DNA from: Micropterix aruncella
Taxonomy: Eukaryota > Arthropoda > Insecta > Lepidoptera > Micropterigidae
NCBI GenBank assembly: GCA_944548615.1
Contig: OX155952.1
Span: forward strand, 35,599,788-35,663,787
Length of the DNA: 64,000 nucleotides
Reading direction: 5' to 3'
Below, in pieces: positions 36,270 through 48,645 of this stretch (positions within the stretch are counted from its first letter, which is position 1; every line of letters starts with the position of its first letter). The position numbers and the translations under genes were made by a program. The notes under the pieces are model-generated. The model was not told the DNA's origin and made no database searches. It was given only the letters and a program-made list of their open reading frames with translations.

Positions 36270-36650
36270 AGCTGATGGAGCCGGTCTGTAGGGACTGGAA
36301 CTTCCTGATGAAAAATGGTAGTCCAGTCGAATTTGGGCTAGTATGTTTTGTTATCATGAGTACTTTCCATTACACATAATGACGAGGGTCTGAATATGGA
36401 GCCGGAAGATTGCCACTGGAACTTCCTAATGGAAAGTGCTAAGATATTCGAGTTTGGGCTCGTTTGTTTTGTTGTCTTGAGTACTTTCCATTACGCTTGA
36501 TGACGAGTATCTGCTGGAACTCCCTGATGAACAGTGCTAAAATAGTCGAGTTTGGGCTCGTTTGTTTTGTTGTCTTGAGCACTTTCCATTGCAAATGATG
36601 ATGAGGGTCTGAAGATGGAACCGGGAGATTGCCACTGGAGGAAAGTAACG
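36270..36650 (+). repeat. Short degenerate tandem array (about 100-120-bp unit, three copies)
   Basis: Copies are marked by GGAACTTCCTGATG or variants, TCGAGTTTGGGCTCGTTTG and GAGTACTTTCCATTAC. TTTGGGCT falls at about 36332, 36453 and 36551, so the spacing is uneven. Non-coding. Confidence 0.6.
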
Positions 36651-37469
36651 CTTGTTTTTAAAAATGCTTTTAAAAAACAAATATTTATAGAGTGTTTTTT
36701 GAGAATTTCGTCCTGACTGTTATGTCACTTTAAAATACTTAACGGCGCAAGAAGCATACTTGAATTAAGGTGTCACAATTCACTTGTAAATATTTTTTGA
36801 AATATTAAAACAAGTAAGCATGATTCGAAGCGAACTATAAAATATTAGTGAGTAATAAAAATAGCAAAAGCGAAATAAAATGAAGCATATAAAGAAAATA
36901 AATCAAATAAATACTTATTTGGTCGTCGTTGACCAGTAGCGTTCGTAAACCCATACAATCGGTTATATAAGTATACAATGCAGCCTTATAAACCGACGGC
37001 TGGAAGGCAGCCTACTCATAACAATAAAAAGCTTACCACTTTCTATGTAAGAGTGTAGTTTTGTAGCGCGTTAATAGATGACGCGGTCGACGATTTAAAG
37101 CGTAATCTCGACCGATCGAGCGCGAACAACGTAGTCATTGTAATATCGTTGGTTGAATGTATTCCAAGATATCATCTTAGTTGGTTGGTTGGTTCAATCA
37201 AGGCAAATTCCCCTGGCAGAACTGGTAATGGGGAGATTATTACATTACACGGTTTGCATGGTGATACGATTTTGCGGTAATAGTACTGTGTAATTACATA
37301 AATGTATACAGCAGCGTAATGCTTTGTATTGAATTATCGCAATCGTGCTACGTAGTTACAATAATGCTGATACGTCCACAAATTCACGTATCGGTACCAA
37401 GAACGCACACGTAGATAAGTTAATAGTAAAAAGACATTTTTAAAAACAAGCTTTCATTAAAACGCTCTG
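36651..37469. other. No gene recognised
   Basis: Unique-looking DNA. No frame or repeat is assigned. Confidence 0.45.
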
Positions 37470-37820
37470 TCCCGAACCAATCCTGGCCGCAGCAGCCATG
37501 TCACAGTGAAACTTAGAACGGGCTATCATAATTGAATGCTATACAGAATTTCGTGTTTGTGCTGTTGACCATTGAGGAGTCCCCCCTTCGGGAGCCAACC
37601 CTGAGTGCAGCAACCATGCCATGGTCATTTTTTGAACGGGCTATCATAATTGAATGCGTATACAAATTTGTGTGTCTGTGATGATGACCGTAGACGAGTA
37701 GCCTCGTCGGGAGCCGATTTTGGGTATAATCAGGTCATGCTCACCACAAAAATGCATTGTCATCGGAACTGAATGAACCAACATGTAAAATTTCAACTTC
37801 GTGGAAGAGCTTCTAATTCA
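37470..37820 (+). repeat. Family D fragment
   Basis: Two copies of the ~137-bp unit (CTTAGAACGGGCTATCATAA, TTGAGGAGTCC, GGGAGCCAACCCTGAGTGCA), then the downstream segment CATTGTCATCGGAACTGAAT also seen at 20840. The inverted ends are not present. Confidence 0.65.
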
Positions 37821-37916
37821 GCTTGCATGATTTGACCTAAAAAAAATAACATACATTGTAACAAACGTTGTAAGGTAAATAAAAGCTTGTAAAAATAGGC
37901 GTCTTTGTTGCACGCA

Positions 37917-38833
<917 letters not shown>

Positions 38834-39600
38834 TCAAACTTGTGACTGTTTTGCACTAAGAAAAATGTTCAGTTTGATTTTAAACCTATTGACGGAGTCA
38901 GCACTTATCACTTCCTCTGCCAATGCATTCCATGCATCCACTACTCGATTTGTCAAAAAATGTTCCCAGGGGTTCAATGCTGCAATTGCCATATTGAATT
39001 TCAACGAGTGTCCACGCAATTGCTTGTTGGTGTTCATGGTATGTATGTTCTCGAGATTGGGCACACTATAATAACCGTGAAGCATTTTGTAAGTTTCTAT
39101 TAGATCTCCTCGCTGCCTACGTTCCTGTAATGTTAACAGGCGGAGTTATTTTCGACATACTTCGTTAGGTTTGTTCCTCAATGATAGCACCAACTTCGTT
39201 GCTCTTGTCTGCTCTTTCCAGGTGCTCTTTATCCTTCCTAGAGTACGGATTCTATACCTGGTAGTAGTATTCGAGGAGCGAGCGAACGTAGGTGTAATAG
39301 AGCTTGAGGAAAAGTTCACTGGTGGTAGTAAAAATAGCTTTCATAGTAGATGTGGAAGTGCGTTTTCTCTTTGTTAATAATATCGATTATGAAGGTTTCC
39401 CATTTGAGGTCCCAGAATATATTAAGGCCGAGGCCTTTCTGGGTCAATACTTGCCTTACCTTTTTTCCTCAATGGTATATCCTAGCCGTGGATTTCCAGT
39501 CCCTTGGTCATAATATATAGGACACTACATTTATTTGTAAGGAGAGAAAGCAACCATTCCTTGGTCCACTGCATTGTAGAGTTGAGGCTGTTCTGGATGG
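38834..39600 (-). pseudogene. LINE ORF2 C-terminal part, decayed
   Basis: The minus-strand frame ending at 38834 contains LRRQRGDLIETYKMLHGY-like text, then LRGHSLKFNMAI and FLTNRVVDAWNALAEEVI, SVNRFKIKLNIFL. This is the standard C-terminus of a large group of animal non-LTR retrotransposons (RGHS.KL...FF..RVV..WN.LP..VV.A.SVN.FK..LD). Further upstream on the minus strand to about 39600 LQNSLNSTMQWTKEWLLSL and TNKCSVL can be read in broken frames, the region after the RT YADD motif. Stops and frame changes show it is dead. Confidence 0.75.
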
Positions 39601-39717
39601 TGAGCTAAGAAGTCTTCTACTAATCTCAAAAGAAACGACTTTAGGTATTTAATTTTTAGTAATTTAATAATGACCAATTTCTGCACAATACATTACGTAT
39701 CAGTATTTTGACCTAGT

Positions 39718-40733
39718 GGGCATGCTCATGACTATGTTTCATAATTGCTACTAATCTCGAAACGAGACGACTTCATTGAAATGTGAACTAATCGTTCAGT
39801 GAAATGAGCCGCCTAAGCCGAAGCGAACTTATTGGATATTTTCTTAAGGTCATTGACCACAATGTGGAGTTCCGCACAGATTTAGAAATACCGGAGTTAG
39901 CACCGGGCATGCTCATGGCTATGCTTCATAATTGCTACTAATCTCGAAACGAGACGACTTCATTGAAATGTGAACTACTCGTTCAGTGAAATGATCCGCC
40001 TAAGCCGAAGCGAACTTATTTGATATTTTCTTAAGGTCGTTGACCACAATGTGGAGTTCCGCACAGATTTAGGAATACCGGAGTTAGCACCGGGCATGCT
40101 CATGGCTATGCTTCATAATTGCTACTAATCTCGAAACGAGACGACTTCATTGAAATGTGAACTACTCGTTCAGTGAAATGATCCGCCTAAGCCGAAGCGA
40201 ACTTATTGGATATTTTCTTAAGGTTGTTGACCACAATGTGGAGTTCCGCACAGATTTAGGAATACAGGAGTTAGCACCGGGCATGCTCATGGCTATGCTT
40301 CATAATTGCTACTAATCTCGAAACGAGACGACTTCATTGAAATGTGAACTACTCGTTCAGTGAAATAAGCCGCCAAAGCCGAAGCGAACTTATTGGATAT
40401 TTTCTTAAGGTCGTTGACCACAATGTGGAGTTAGCACCGGGCATGCTCATGGCTATGCTTCATAATTGCTACTAATCTCGAAACGAGACGACTTCATTGA
40501 AATGTGAACTACTCGTTCAGTGAAATAAGCCGCCTAAGCCGAAGCGAACTTATTGGATATTTTCTTAAGGTCGTTGACCACAATGTGGAGTTCCGCACAG
40601 ATTTAGAAATACAGGAGTTAGCACCGGGCATGCTCATGGCTATGCTTCATAATTGCTACTAATCTCGAAACGAGACGACTTCATTGAAATGTGAACTACT
40701 CGTTCAGTGAAATGAGCCGCCTAAGCCGAAGCG
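39718..40733 (+). repeat. 187-bp satellite array, about 5.4 copies
   Basis: CTAATCTCGAAACGAGACGA recurs at 39751, 39938, 40125, 40312, 40472 and 40659. Four of the five spacings are exactly 187 bp; one is 160 because the unit before 40472 lacks 27 bp (the TTCCGCACAGATTTAG segment). Copies differ at only a few positions, so amplification is recent. Not a multiple of three and no conserved ORF. Confidence 0.96.
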
Positions 40734-41255
40734 CGCTGGGGCCAACTCGGGCTGGCGGGTCGCCCGCGCCGCTCTCCTGCTCCCGTTTTGAGTGGAATTC
40801 AATCATCGCTCCGTCGGACAGAGCGCTGCGAAGTTTCCTCTTCTGAATTATTCATGAAATCCTTATGATAATAATAAATACTTAAAAAGCGAGACGCAGC
40901 GGGGGCGATCCTGCCTTGCATCTACAGCTCGACCTCGAATCGGACTCGGCGGCGCGGGCTCTTCCTCGACTAGGTTGAGGTGAGGGACCGCCCTCCTCGA
41001 GCAACATCACAAATATGTACAACACAAGTGCACGGCGAGGGGTGGATGTTGCCACAGATTAAGAAATGGTGTAAATACATATCGCACCAGATGTGACACA
41101 CAGTCATTTAACATTGATTTTAAAACTATGTTGCACAAACGCGAGGTGAATCCAACGCGTTGATCGCTATACAAATTTATGTTTCTATATCATTTCAATT
41201 TATATAAAAGTAATAAGCATACGTTTGGCTCTAAGCAATCAGCAAAAACTCAGAT
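40734..41255. other. GC-rich unique DNA after the satellite
   Basis: 40734-41010 is markedly GC-richer than its surroundings. No coding frame or repeat is recognisable. Confidence 0.4.
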
Positions 41256-41538
41256 TCTAAACTTTATATGTAAAAATTCACCCTGCGTATGTTTGTGCTC
41301 GCAAAACTCGGAAAGTATTCGGTCGATTGACTTGAAATTTTGATACAACGTTGCATTCGAATACGCGCCTGTCTTTTTTTATTTTTTTTTATACAAAGTA
41401 TTGACACAACATTGCATTCGAACACGGGCGACAAAAGTTCCGCATCGGTGAAATCTTCGGTGCGTTTCGACATCGGTGCGTTTCCCACGGAATTTATATC
41501 AGACTGAGCCACAGCAAAGCGTGGCCGGGTTTGGTTAG
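41256..41538 (+). mobile_element. Possible decayed Helitron
   Basis: Starts TCTAAACTTTATATGTAAAA at 41256 and ends near GCGTGGCCGGGTTTGGTTAG at 41538 before TA. Inner GCAAAACTCGGAAAGTATTC fits another short insect Helitron type. The expected CTAG reads TTAG here, so this is tentative. Confidence 0.42.
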
Positions 41539-42754
41539 TAATAGATATTTGTTGACATTTACGTTTTCAGTGGGCGATCGAGCGCAGTTAGCGAAGGGTT
41601 TATTAGTTCGCTCCGAGCTGTGTGATCAAGATTGATCTTGCTCGGGTCGTATCAAGTATTTTGATATTTTGCCTATACCACCTATGTTTCGCTGTTGTTG
41701 TTGGCATAATTTTTATTTAAAAAATTTATTTTTGTCGTCTAGACCAGCGGTTTCCAAACTGGGCTCCGCTGAATCTAGGGGCTCTGCGAGATCTCCATAG
41801 GGGCCACGAATTTCCTCTCGGCAACTTGTGAATCAAAAATAAATTGCAATTAACAACGAATATGCATACGATCATAAATAAACATATGTGAGCATTTAAC
41901 AGATCTCATCAAATCCTTCTTACAGGGTTTCCCAGACACTAACAAGAACATCAACTGGCTACAAAATTCATTTGTGCCGAAATTAACATTTGTGCCAAAA
42001 AAACGAACTTTCAAAGCGCCGCGATCCTACGCCGAACGTCATCAAAGATCTGCGGAGAATGTCACCAGGAGTTCATTAGGCAAATTTCCGCCAGCGTCAT
42101 ATCTGTTATGAATACACACAATTCTCGGGTTAATCTGTGCCACAGCCAGAATTACTCGTCTGTATGTAAGCCGCTGTTTATCAATATAAAGTACGGGCTC
42201 GGCTATTTCAAAATTCATGAGATTAGTTGTTTGGATAGACTTGCTGAAATAGATAATAGTATGCATAACATGGTCATAGTAATATAGATATCGATACAAG
42301 GGATGTTGCAAGTTCTTGGTTTGTCGAAATTCGAAGGGTTTATAGAGTTAGTGGTAGGTGTTATTTGATTAAATATCTTTTATCTCATATGGTAAATAAT
42401 TGAAAAAATATGTGCCTGAAAATTGGGTGCTTTGCCTAACAGTGATCAAACTGAAATAAAGCTACGTTTTTTCTAGTGTTTTGGTTAGTACTCGTATGTC
42501 AGAAAATTAGGTGCATTTATTATTTCCTAAAAAAAAATACTAAAATTGTACGTAAATTAAGTGATGTTATTGTCATAATTTTCAATCGTTTAAAAATAGA
42601 TCCATATGTTTCATTCCTTTTCACTTTAACAAAAATTCGTATCGCTCTTTTTTTTGTAAAATAAACAAGGGTTCTTGTGACATATAAACCAGTTGCACAC
42701 ATGGGACATTTATATTATACGAAATACGAATACATAAATAACATAACGCATACT
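41539..42754. other. No gene recognised
   Basis: 41742-41765 (CCAGCGGTTTCCAAACT) resembles a hAT terminal repeat but has no partner. The rest is unique-looking. Confidence 0.4.
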
Positions 42755-42850
42755 TACATATAAAAACACTTTACAGTAGGGTTTGTTGTAAGAGATTGTA
42801 GTATGATAATAAACCCGCCCATTGTGAAATTTCATAATAAAGACTCGAAA
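42755..42850 (+). repeat. Small dispersed repeat, copy also at 54695-54785
   Basis: Both copies read TTACAGTAGGG or TCACAGTAGGG, GTAAGAGATTGTAGTATGA or GTGAGAGATTGTCGTATGA, CCCATTGTGAAAT and AATAAAGA. About 90 bp, non-coding. Confidence 0.55.
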
Positions 42851-42854
42851 CAAA

Positions 42855-43530
42855 TATGTAGTAGTAGAGTTATCAACTACAACGGGCGAACCGTCACCTC
42901 AGGAAGTTTTAACAATATTAGATCGTTCTGTCTCCCGTGAAGTGAGCGCAGAAGACTTAGGACAAAACAATCCACTGTTCAGCTCCGCCACATGCCCGTA
43001 AGAGGCCAACGCCTTATTCGCGAGATAGCCAGCGGGCATTCACTCACGCCCTTACTTCCAGTTGCGACCAGATTACTCCGGTCTCTCGACTGGTTATGAG
43101 TTCGAAGTCACTTACGCGACTTCTACCTGTTGTATTACAGCGGTAATTCCATTTGAATTTATCGCGGACCTGGGCGTTCTTTGCCCATAGTGCTACACGG
43201 GATCGATTGGTCCAAGGTCATTTCAAGAGTGGCATGACAACAGGTGAACATCCACCCCCGCTGCTTAGGAAACAGTGTATTTCCAAAGTCTCCAAACCCC
43301 TTCAGCAATTAGTCAGAATGCACAACCGATTGGCTTCGCCGACCCGGGATGCAATCCCGCCGGGAGAAACCGGTCTACCAGCTCTGAGGCCTGAGACACG
43401 GGAGTCTTACCCGGGGTAGCCTTCCACTCGAGGAGGCTTCTGAATAGGAGCTGAATCGTGAGTTGAGCCGATCCGAGAACAAAATGGATCTTGTGGCCCA
43501 AGATGCACGAAACCGTTCACCGCCTAAGTA
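42855..43530 (+). mobile_element. Family A retroposon
   Basis: The full landmark series is present from ATCAACTACAACGGGCGAAC to a second-type tail (GTGGCCCAAGATGCACGAAA). GAAACAAA at 42847-42854 and 43531-43538 is a possible 8-bp target duplication. No intact ORF. Confidence 0.75.
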
Positions 43531-44149
43531 GAAACAAACAGTCGAAGCCGGTTGGAGCATGACTCCATTAGGCATACATATTAATAAATATTAATCACAC
43601 CCTACGGGTTCAGTGAACCTGCGAGCCTCCATAACCCGTTTCAACAAACCCAAATGCCTGAATGCATAAAATTGAATAGCGGGTCGTAAACTACTTAGCA
43701 ACATTTGCGCCGCAGCGAGTGGCATGGAAAACGTAAACAACTGCCATTCGGTGTCCTGCTAGAAGCTGGGAAAATGTCGGGATTACTCGACTGCATGGAC
43801 GCCTGAATTTTTCCGATAAGAAATTGGGATTAGGGCGGTCGAAAACGCCAAATAATAGTGGCTTATGAAATCGGCCTCACAATAACCAAGCGGGGATGTT
43901 ATTTCATCTCTTGGCTTCAGTACCTACTCTCTATCGAACCATCGCCTTTATTTGGACCTCTGCACTGCGCATGTGCAGCTTTGCATACTACTATGTCCAC
44001 TCTCTGATTATATATGACGTAGTTGTGGGGACGCGCAGCAGATAGACATAGGGTATTCAGAATCTAAAACGTGCTTTACGCATGAAACGTGCAGCCCCTT
44101 GATACACCTGCCAGATCGTTTTCCAGAGATCTAGGCATAATGATGCTGT
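43531..44149. other. No gene recognised
   Basis: Unique-looking, GC-balanced sequence. No domain found. Confidence 0.45.
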
Positions 44150-44160
44150 AGTCCACATAC

Positions 44161-44844
44161 CCAACTAGAGCTGTCAATTACAAATGGCGAACCCGTCACC
44201 TCAGGTAGTTTTAACAATATTAGATCGTTCTTTCTCCCGTGAGGTCAGCGCAGAAGACTTGAGGTAAAAAACAATCCACTGTCTAGCTACGCCACCTGCC
44301 TGTCAGAGACCAACGCCTTACGGCTAGGCACCAGGAAAGGTACCCAGCGGGCAGCCTCGCCCCTGACGACCAGTTTGGAATGATATCTCCGTCTGGAATT
44401 AACCTTCAGGATACATCCTGCCTCCTGACTGGTTACAGAATCGAGGTCGCTTGCGCGGTAATACGGTGTCTACCGAATCTATCGCGGACCATGGCATCCT
44501 TTGCCCGGCTTATTCACCCGAGATCGGGTGGCCGAATGTTCGTTTCAAGAGCAGTTGTCATAAGGTTAACAAGTCCCCCCCGCTCCATAGGAAACATTAC
44601 TGTTCCCAGACTCCCCCGGCTTTTAGTCGGAATGCACAAACGATTGGCTGACGCCGCACGGTGCGTAAACCGCCCAGGAGCTCCCGAAGATTGATTCCTA
44701 GGGGAGACTGACCAGCAGGCTAGCGTCCTACCCTGGCTCTCACTTCTGCGTGGAGGGTGCCGGATGGGTGTTGACCCGTGCGTTTGACCGACCCTATACA
44801 ACTGGGTTTTAGTGGTCAAACTACGACAAGGCCCATTATCTCTC
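44161..44844 (+). mobile_element. Family A retroposon, full length with 11-bp target duplication
   Basis: AGTCCACATAC at 44150-44160 is repeated at 44845-44855. The 684-bp insert starts CCAACTAGAGCTGTCAATTA and ends GCCCATTATCTCT, defining both ends of the family. There is no poly(A) or other simple tail. Landmarks such as TATCGCGGACCATGGC and GCCGCACGGTGCG are present. The open frame 44380-44694 corresponds to those at 22692 and 52628. Confidence 0.88.
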
Positions 44845-44855
44845 AGTCCACATAC

Positions 44856-45261
44856 ACACACACTGTAAGTAGCACTGTAATAGTCCATATACACACGTGG
44901 TGTTTACTTTGGTGCTAACGTACGTAAAAAACGGAGCGCTACTGTTACCCAAAAAAAAACGAAATAATCTGCGATCGGCGAGTCATAATTTACCCAAGCC
45001 GGAGACGCTAGCTTAAATTGCTGGCCTTCAAATCAATAATAACTTAGTGATGAACTCATGACCAGATGATGATAACACCCATGAAAAGACACCTAATCGA
45101 TAAGGCCTTGCATTCAACAGAAGAATAATTTTCGTGTGTTATATATTTATATTTATGTACATTTCAAATGTTTTTTTTGTGTTATTCTTTAAGTATTGAG
45201 CTGTAATAACTGACTAGTATATATATCTAATATAAAAAATATTAATAATAGTAACAGGAAT
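44856..45261. other. No gene recognised
   Basis: AT-rich spacer between family A and a Penelope fragment. Confidence 0.5.
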
Positions 45262-45597
45262 GATAATATGAAATCAAAGACTATCGCGGTTGTTTGACAT
45301 TATAAATAGGAAAAACGAATTTACCGCGTGAAATTTGTAGCCCCGACGTTTCGGCGTTGCTGCAGCTGCCGTTGTCTAGGGTAGATTAAAGTACTGTCAA
45401 TCGTCATACGTTGTTCTGCGGGTAGGCGGCAAACTGCTGCTATTACTCCGCAAATTATAACGGTGGTGTGGCGGCGGGGTCGGCGCGCGCGAATCCTGAA
45501 AAACCGCTGTGCACACTACACTCACTGTATCCTGTGTCACGTCCTTGCGCTCGGCGATGGGCATTGAAAACATTTTCTACCACGTGAGAGTTCAAAC
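45262..45597 (-). mobile_element. 3' fragment of a Penelope-like element
   Basis: In minus orientation it runs from the last codons (GGTTTCCGTTTGAACTCTC replaces the usual sequence at the upper end) through GTGAGTGTAGTGTGCAC, CACCACCGTTATAA and ACAACGGCAGCTGCAG to the 3' end AACAACCGCGATAGTCTT. Too short to encode a domain. Confidence 0.72.
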
Positions 45598-45791
45598 GGA
45601 AACCTATTTTTTTTCTCTTTATTTGAAAAAACAACAGATTTACATCAGTCTTACGTACTAGAGATAATATTACATTAAGTTATTTGATATAAATCTAAAA
45701 ACGTTTTCTACTTATTGATAATTTACCTATTTTGTTCTACTATTCTAATAACTTGAATATTTTATTTTAATTTCCGTTTGGTGTTTTTTTT

Positions 45792-46913
45792 TTAGTCCGT
45801 TATTTTTGCAGAGGCGACTTGCTTGAATTGTGATTTACTTAGAAGCATACCATCAAAGCAATTTACGATTTTCACATATGAGTGCATTATACGGGGCACC
45901 GGCGAGAATAGAGCGTTATTGGTTGAACAATGCGGCGGGCGGAAGACATCACAACGACGAGTTCTGTGGATCGACGGAACGTTCAGCGGGAAACAAGTGA
46001 GCAGATCAGGGCAGTCGAGTTTATGGGTAAAGAGTGAATTAATGAGGAGAAGATCTGTAAGAGTACGTCTCGTCTTCAGAGATTGACATTTAAAAAAGTG
46101 AGTTTGGGCGTTGTAATCGGCGAATTCTATTTCGTGAAAGAATTTAAAACGCATCCACCTCAGAACCGTTTTCTGAACTCTTTCAATGTCTGAAACATAT
46201 TGTTCGTAGCATGGATTCCAAATCACACTGCCAAACTCCAGTCTACTCCGGACAAGCGATGTAAACAGGAGCATAACAACGCGGAAATCCTTGAAAGGCT
46301 TCGTTACCTTCCAAATGAATCCCAGCAACTGGTAACATTTGAAAGTCATTAGCTCGATATGAGTATTGAAGTTAAGTTTACTATTAAATGTTATACCCAA
46401 GTCAGTGAATTCAGAAACTCGTTCCAGTTTATGCGCGTTAATATCATATTGGTAATGTGTAGGCCGATGAGATCTAGAAAAAGACATGGTTTTGCATTTA
46501 TTTAGGTTTAAGTACAGTTTATTCGTTACGCAATATTCTTGTAAATTTATTAGCTCGGCTTGAATATCATAGCAGTCATCAGCAGAAGCAATCGTATTGA
46601 AAATTTTAAGGTCATCAGCATAAAGTAAGAATTGCGATTTCCTGAAACATTTTCCGATGTCGTTGATAAACAGCGTGAATAAAACAGGCCCTAAATGGCT
46701 TCCCTGTGGCACACCGGAGGTGACGTCGATGGCTTTAGACAAATGTCCGTTTACTTGGACTAATTGGGATCGATTCGATAAGTATGATTCCATCCATCGT
46801 AGCAAAGAACCGTGAATGCCTAAACGGTATAACTTCTGCAAGAGCAAAGAGGTATTCACTTTGTCGAAAGCCTTTGAAAAATCAGTAAATATCACGTCCA
46901 CTTGCACTTGCAC
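45792..46913 (-). CDS. LINE reverse transcriptase, C-terminal 373 codons, open
   Basis: An uninterrupted minus-strand frame; the first codon is GTG, so it is 5'-truncated. RT motif A is TDFSKAFDKV (residues 10-19), then SGVPQGSHLGPVLF (66-79), the catalytic YADD (98-101), KLYLNLNKCK (about 134-143), the LGITFN segment and a C-terminal thumb-like region. This is a non-LTR retrotransposon ORF2 of the Jockey/CR1 group. The endonuclease and RT motifs 1-2 are missing. The truncation point is a (CACTTG)3 run at 46901-46918. Intact catalytic residues and no stop suggest a fairly young copy. The 3' end and target duplication could not be fixed. Confidence 0.85.
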   Translation of the reverse strand: MQVQVDVIFTDFSKAFDKVNTSLLLQKLYRLGIHGSLLRWMESYLSNRSQLVQVNGHLSKAIDVTSGVPQGSHLGPVLFTLFINDIGKCFRKSQFLLYADDLKIFNTIASADDCYDIQAELINLQEYCVTNKLYLNLNKCKTMSFSRSHRPTHYQYDINAHKLERVSEFTDLGITFNSKLNFNTHIELMTFKCYQLLGFIWKVTKPFKDFRVVMLLFTSLVRSRLEFGSVIWNPCYEQYVSDIERVQKTVLRWMRFKFFHEIEFADYNAQTHFFKCQSLKTRRTLTDLLLINSLFTHKLDCPDLLTCFPLNVPSIHRTRRCDVFRPPHCSTNNALFSPVPRIMHSYVKIVNCFDGMLLSKSQFKQVASAKITD

Positions 46914-47398
46914 TTGCTATTGAAGAGTAAATATATGTAACGGTGGGTTATCTCGAATAGTGTTATAGATATAAACATATATTTTTGGCATAGACTTAAC
47001 GCGGCGAATAAAGACTATATACGAGAATGAAATAAATTCATGTTTGTTACTAGTTTTTGAGAAGTCAACTATCGATATATACTATATACTAAAATAGACA
47101 GACTGTTAGATTAAAAAAAAAGTAAATTATATAAAAAAATCTGCGACCCGCCATGTAGAAGATAGGTCGAAGTTAGGCCACGATCCTCTGTAATGAGGGA
47201 ACGACGGAGAAGAAGATAAAAAAATATTATATGATGACATGATTGTTTTAAAACATTTATAATAGCAACTGTTAACTGTTACTTCTAAAACCATAGTAAA
47301 ATCAAATATTCAAAAATTACCCGACAAGTTTTAAAGTAATTAATTCACGTAACCCAAAATATCTGATGAGTCTCAGAATTTTATTATTCGGCACTACC
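46914..47398. other. No gene recognised
   Basis: AT-rich spacer. Confidence 0.45.
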
Positions 47399-47409
47399 TT
47401 TATGCACAT

Positions 47410-47993
47410 CTGGGGGCGTCCAACACAACGGGCGTACCCGTCACTTCAGGGAGTTTTAACGGCATCAGGTCATTCTATCCCCCATGGTGTGACCGTGAAA
47501 GGCTTCAGCGGACACTCCACTGTGTAACTCCACTGACAAACACATAAGAGTTCAATGCCTTACCGCGAGGCAATGGAAAGTAATCCCAGCAGGCTGACCT
47601 CACGCCCTCACTACTAGATTTGGCTGGATTTCTCCGTCCTCCAGTCTGGTCGCAGATTCGAAGTCGCTTGTCCGGCCTCTACCTAATGTTAGCGGTAAAT
47701 CAAGTCGAATTTATCGCGGACCGTTACGACCTTCTCACGGGATCCCAACTCACACAGGATCGGGTAGCCAACGCATAGTTTCAACACCACCACCGCTGCT
47801 TAGGAAACGTACGTTTCTAGAGTCCCCTTTGGTTATTCGCCGGGGTGCTCAGTCGATTGGCAACGGCGCACGATGCACAAACCGTCTCTCTTCGAGGAGG
47901 CTACCGGATAGGAGTTTAACCGTGAGTTGAGCCGACATAAGATAAGTAACAGGTCATCAGGCCCAAGCTTCACGGAACTGACGGATACCAACA
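47410..47993 (+). mobile_element. Family A retroposon, second subfamily, with 11-bp target duplication
   Basis: TTTATGCACAT at 47399-47409 is repeated at 47994-48004. The 584-bp insert starts near CCAACACAACGGGCG and ends AAGCTTCACGGAACTGACGG, a tail different from the copies at 22.5 and 44.2 kb but shared with 61.6 kb. It has an internal deletion relative to longer copies. Confidence 0.85.
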
Positions 47994-48390
47994 TTTATGC
48001 ACATTCAGTTTTGAAATTTTATTGTAATATTATTATTTAGTTGGAAGATGATGGGAACCTTTGAGAAGGACCCGTCACGCGCGGTAGCGCCCACCCATCT
48101 TAACCACATATCTGTTTCGCAACAAAGCGTTCCGATTTCGTGTGAACCGGCGCTAAAGTCAAGATTCCCAGACAAAAGCATGGAATGAGCGACCTAACGT
48201 TACATGCTAGCCTCTTGTTACCCGAAAATTAGGGAGGGCTCACACCGCGGCCTGGATTATACACTCAACCTTGTTTTCGGTAATTACCCATATAATGGTA
48301 ATTAAAGATAAATAGAGGAGGATCCTAATGTATTAGATAATTTGAATTGTGTGTTATAATGCAAACATACACTACTGTGTAAAAGTCTTC
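47994..48390. other. No gene recognised
   Basis: Unique-looking spacer between two family A copies. Confidence 0.5.
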
Positions 48391-48645
48391 GAACAGTTAA
48401 CAACTACCCCCGCTCTATAGGAGACAGTACTGTTTCCAGACTCCCCCGGCTGTTGGTCAGAATGCACAATCGATTGGCTGACGCCGCACGGTGCGGAAAC
48501 CGTCCAGGGGTGCCCAAAAGTTAACTCCTAGGGGAAACTGGCCGGCAGGACAGATTCCTACAGATTCCACGTGGTTTCACCGACCCTGAACACATGGGTC
48601 TCAGTGGCTAAACTGCAACAGGACCCATTAGCTCCCTGTAGAATC
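48391..48645 (+). repeat. Family A, last 250 bp only
   Basis: ACAACTACCCCCGCTCTATA to CCCATTAGCTCCCTG matches the last third of family A. The first two thirds are missing. Confidence 0.75.

Noticed and set aside
41742..41765. hAT terminal repeat (CCAGCGGTTTCCAAACT)
   Set aside because: No matching inverted end or target duplication was found nearby.
45823..46086. 87-codon plus-strand frame
   Set aside because: It is the shadow of the minus-strand LINE reverse transcriptase.
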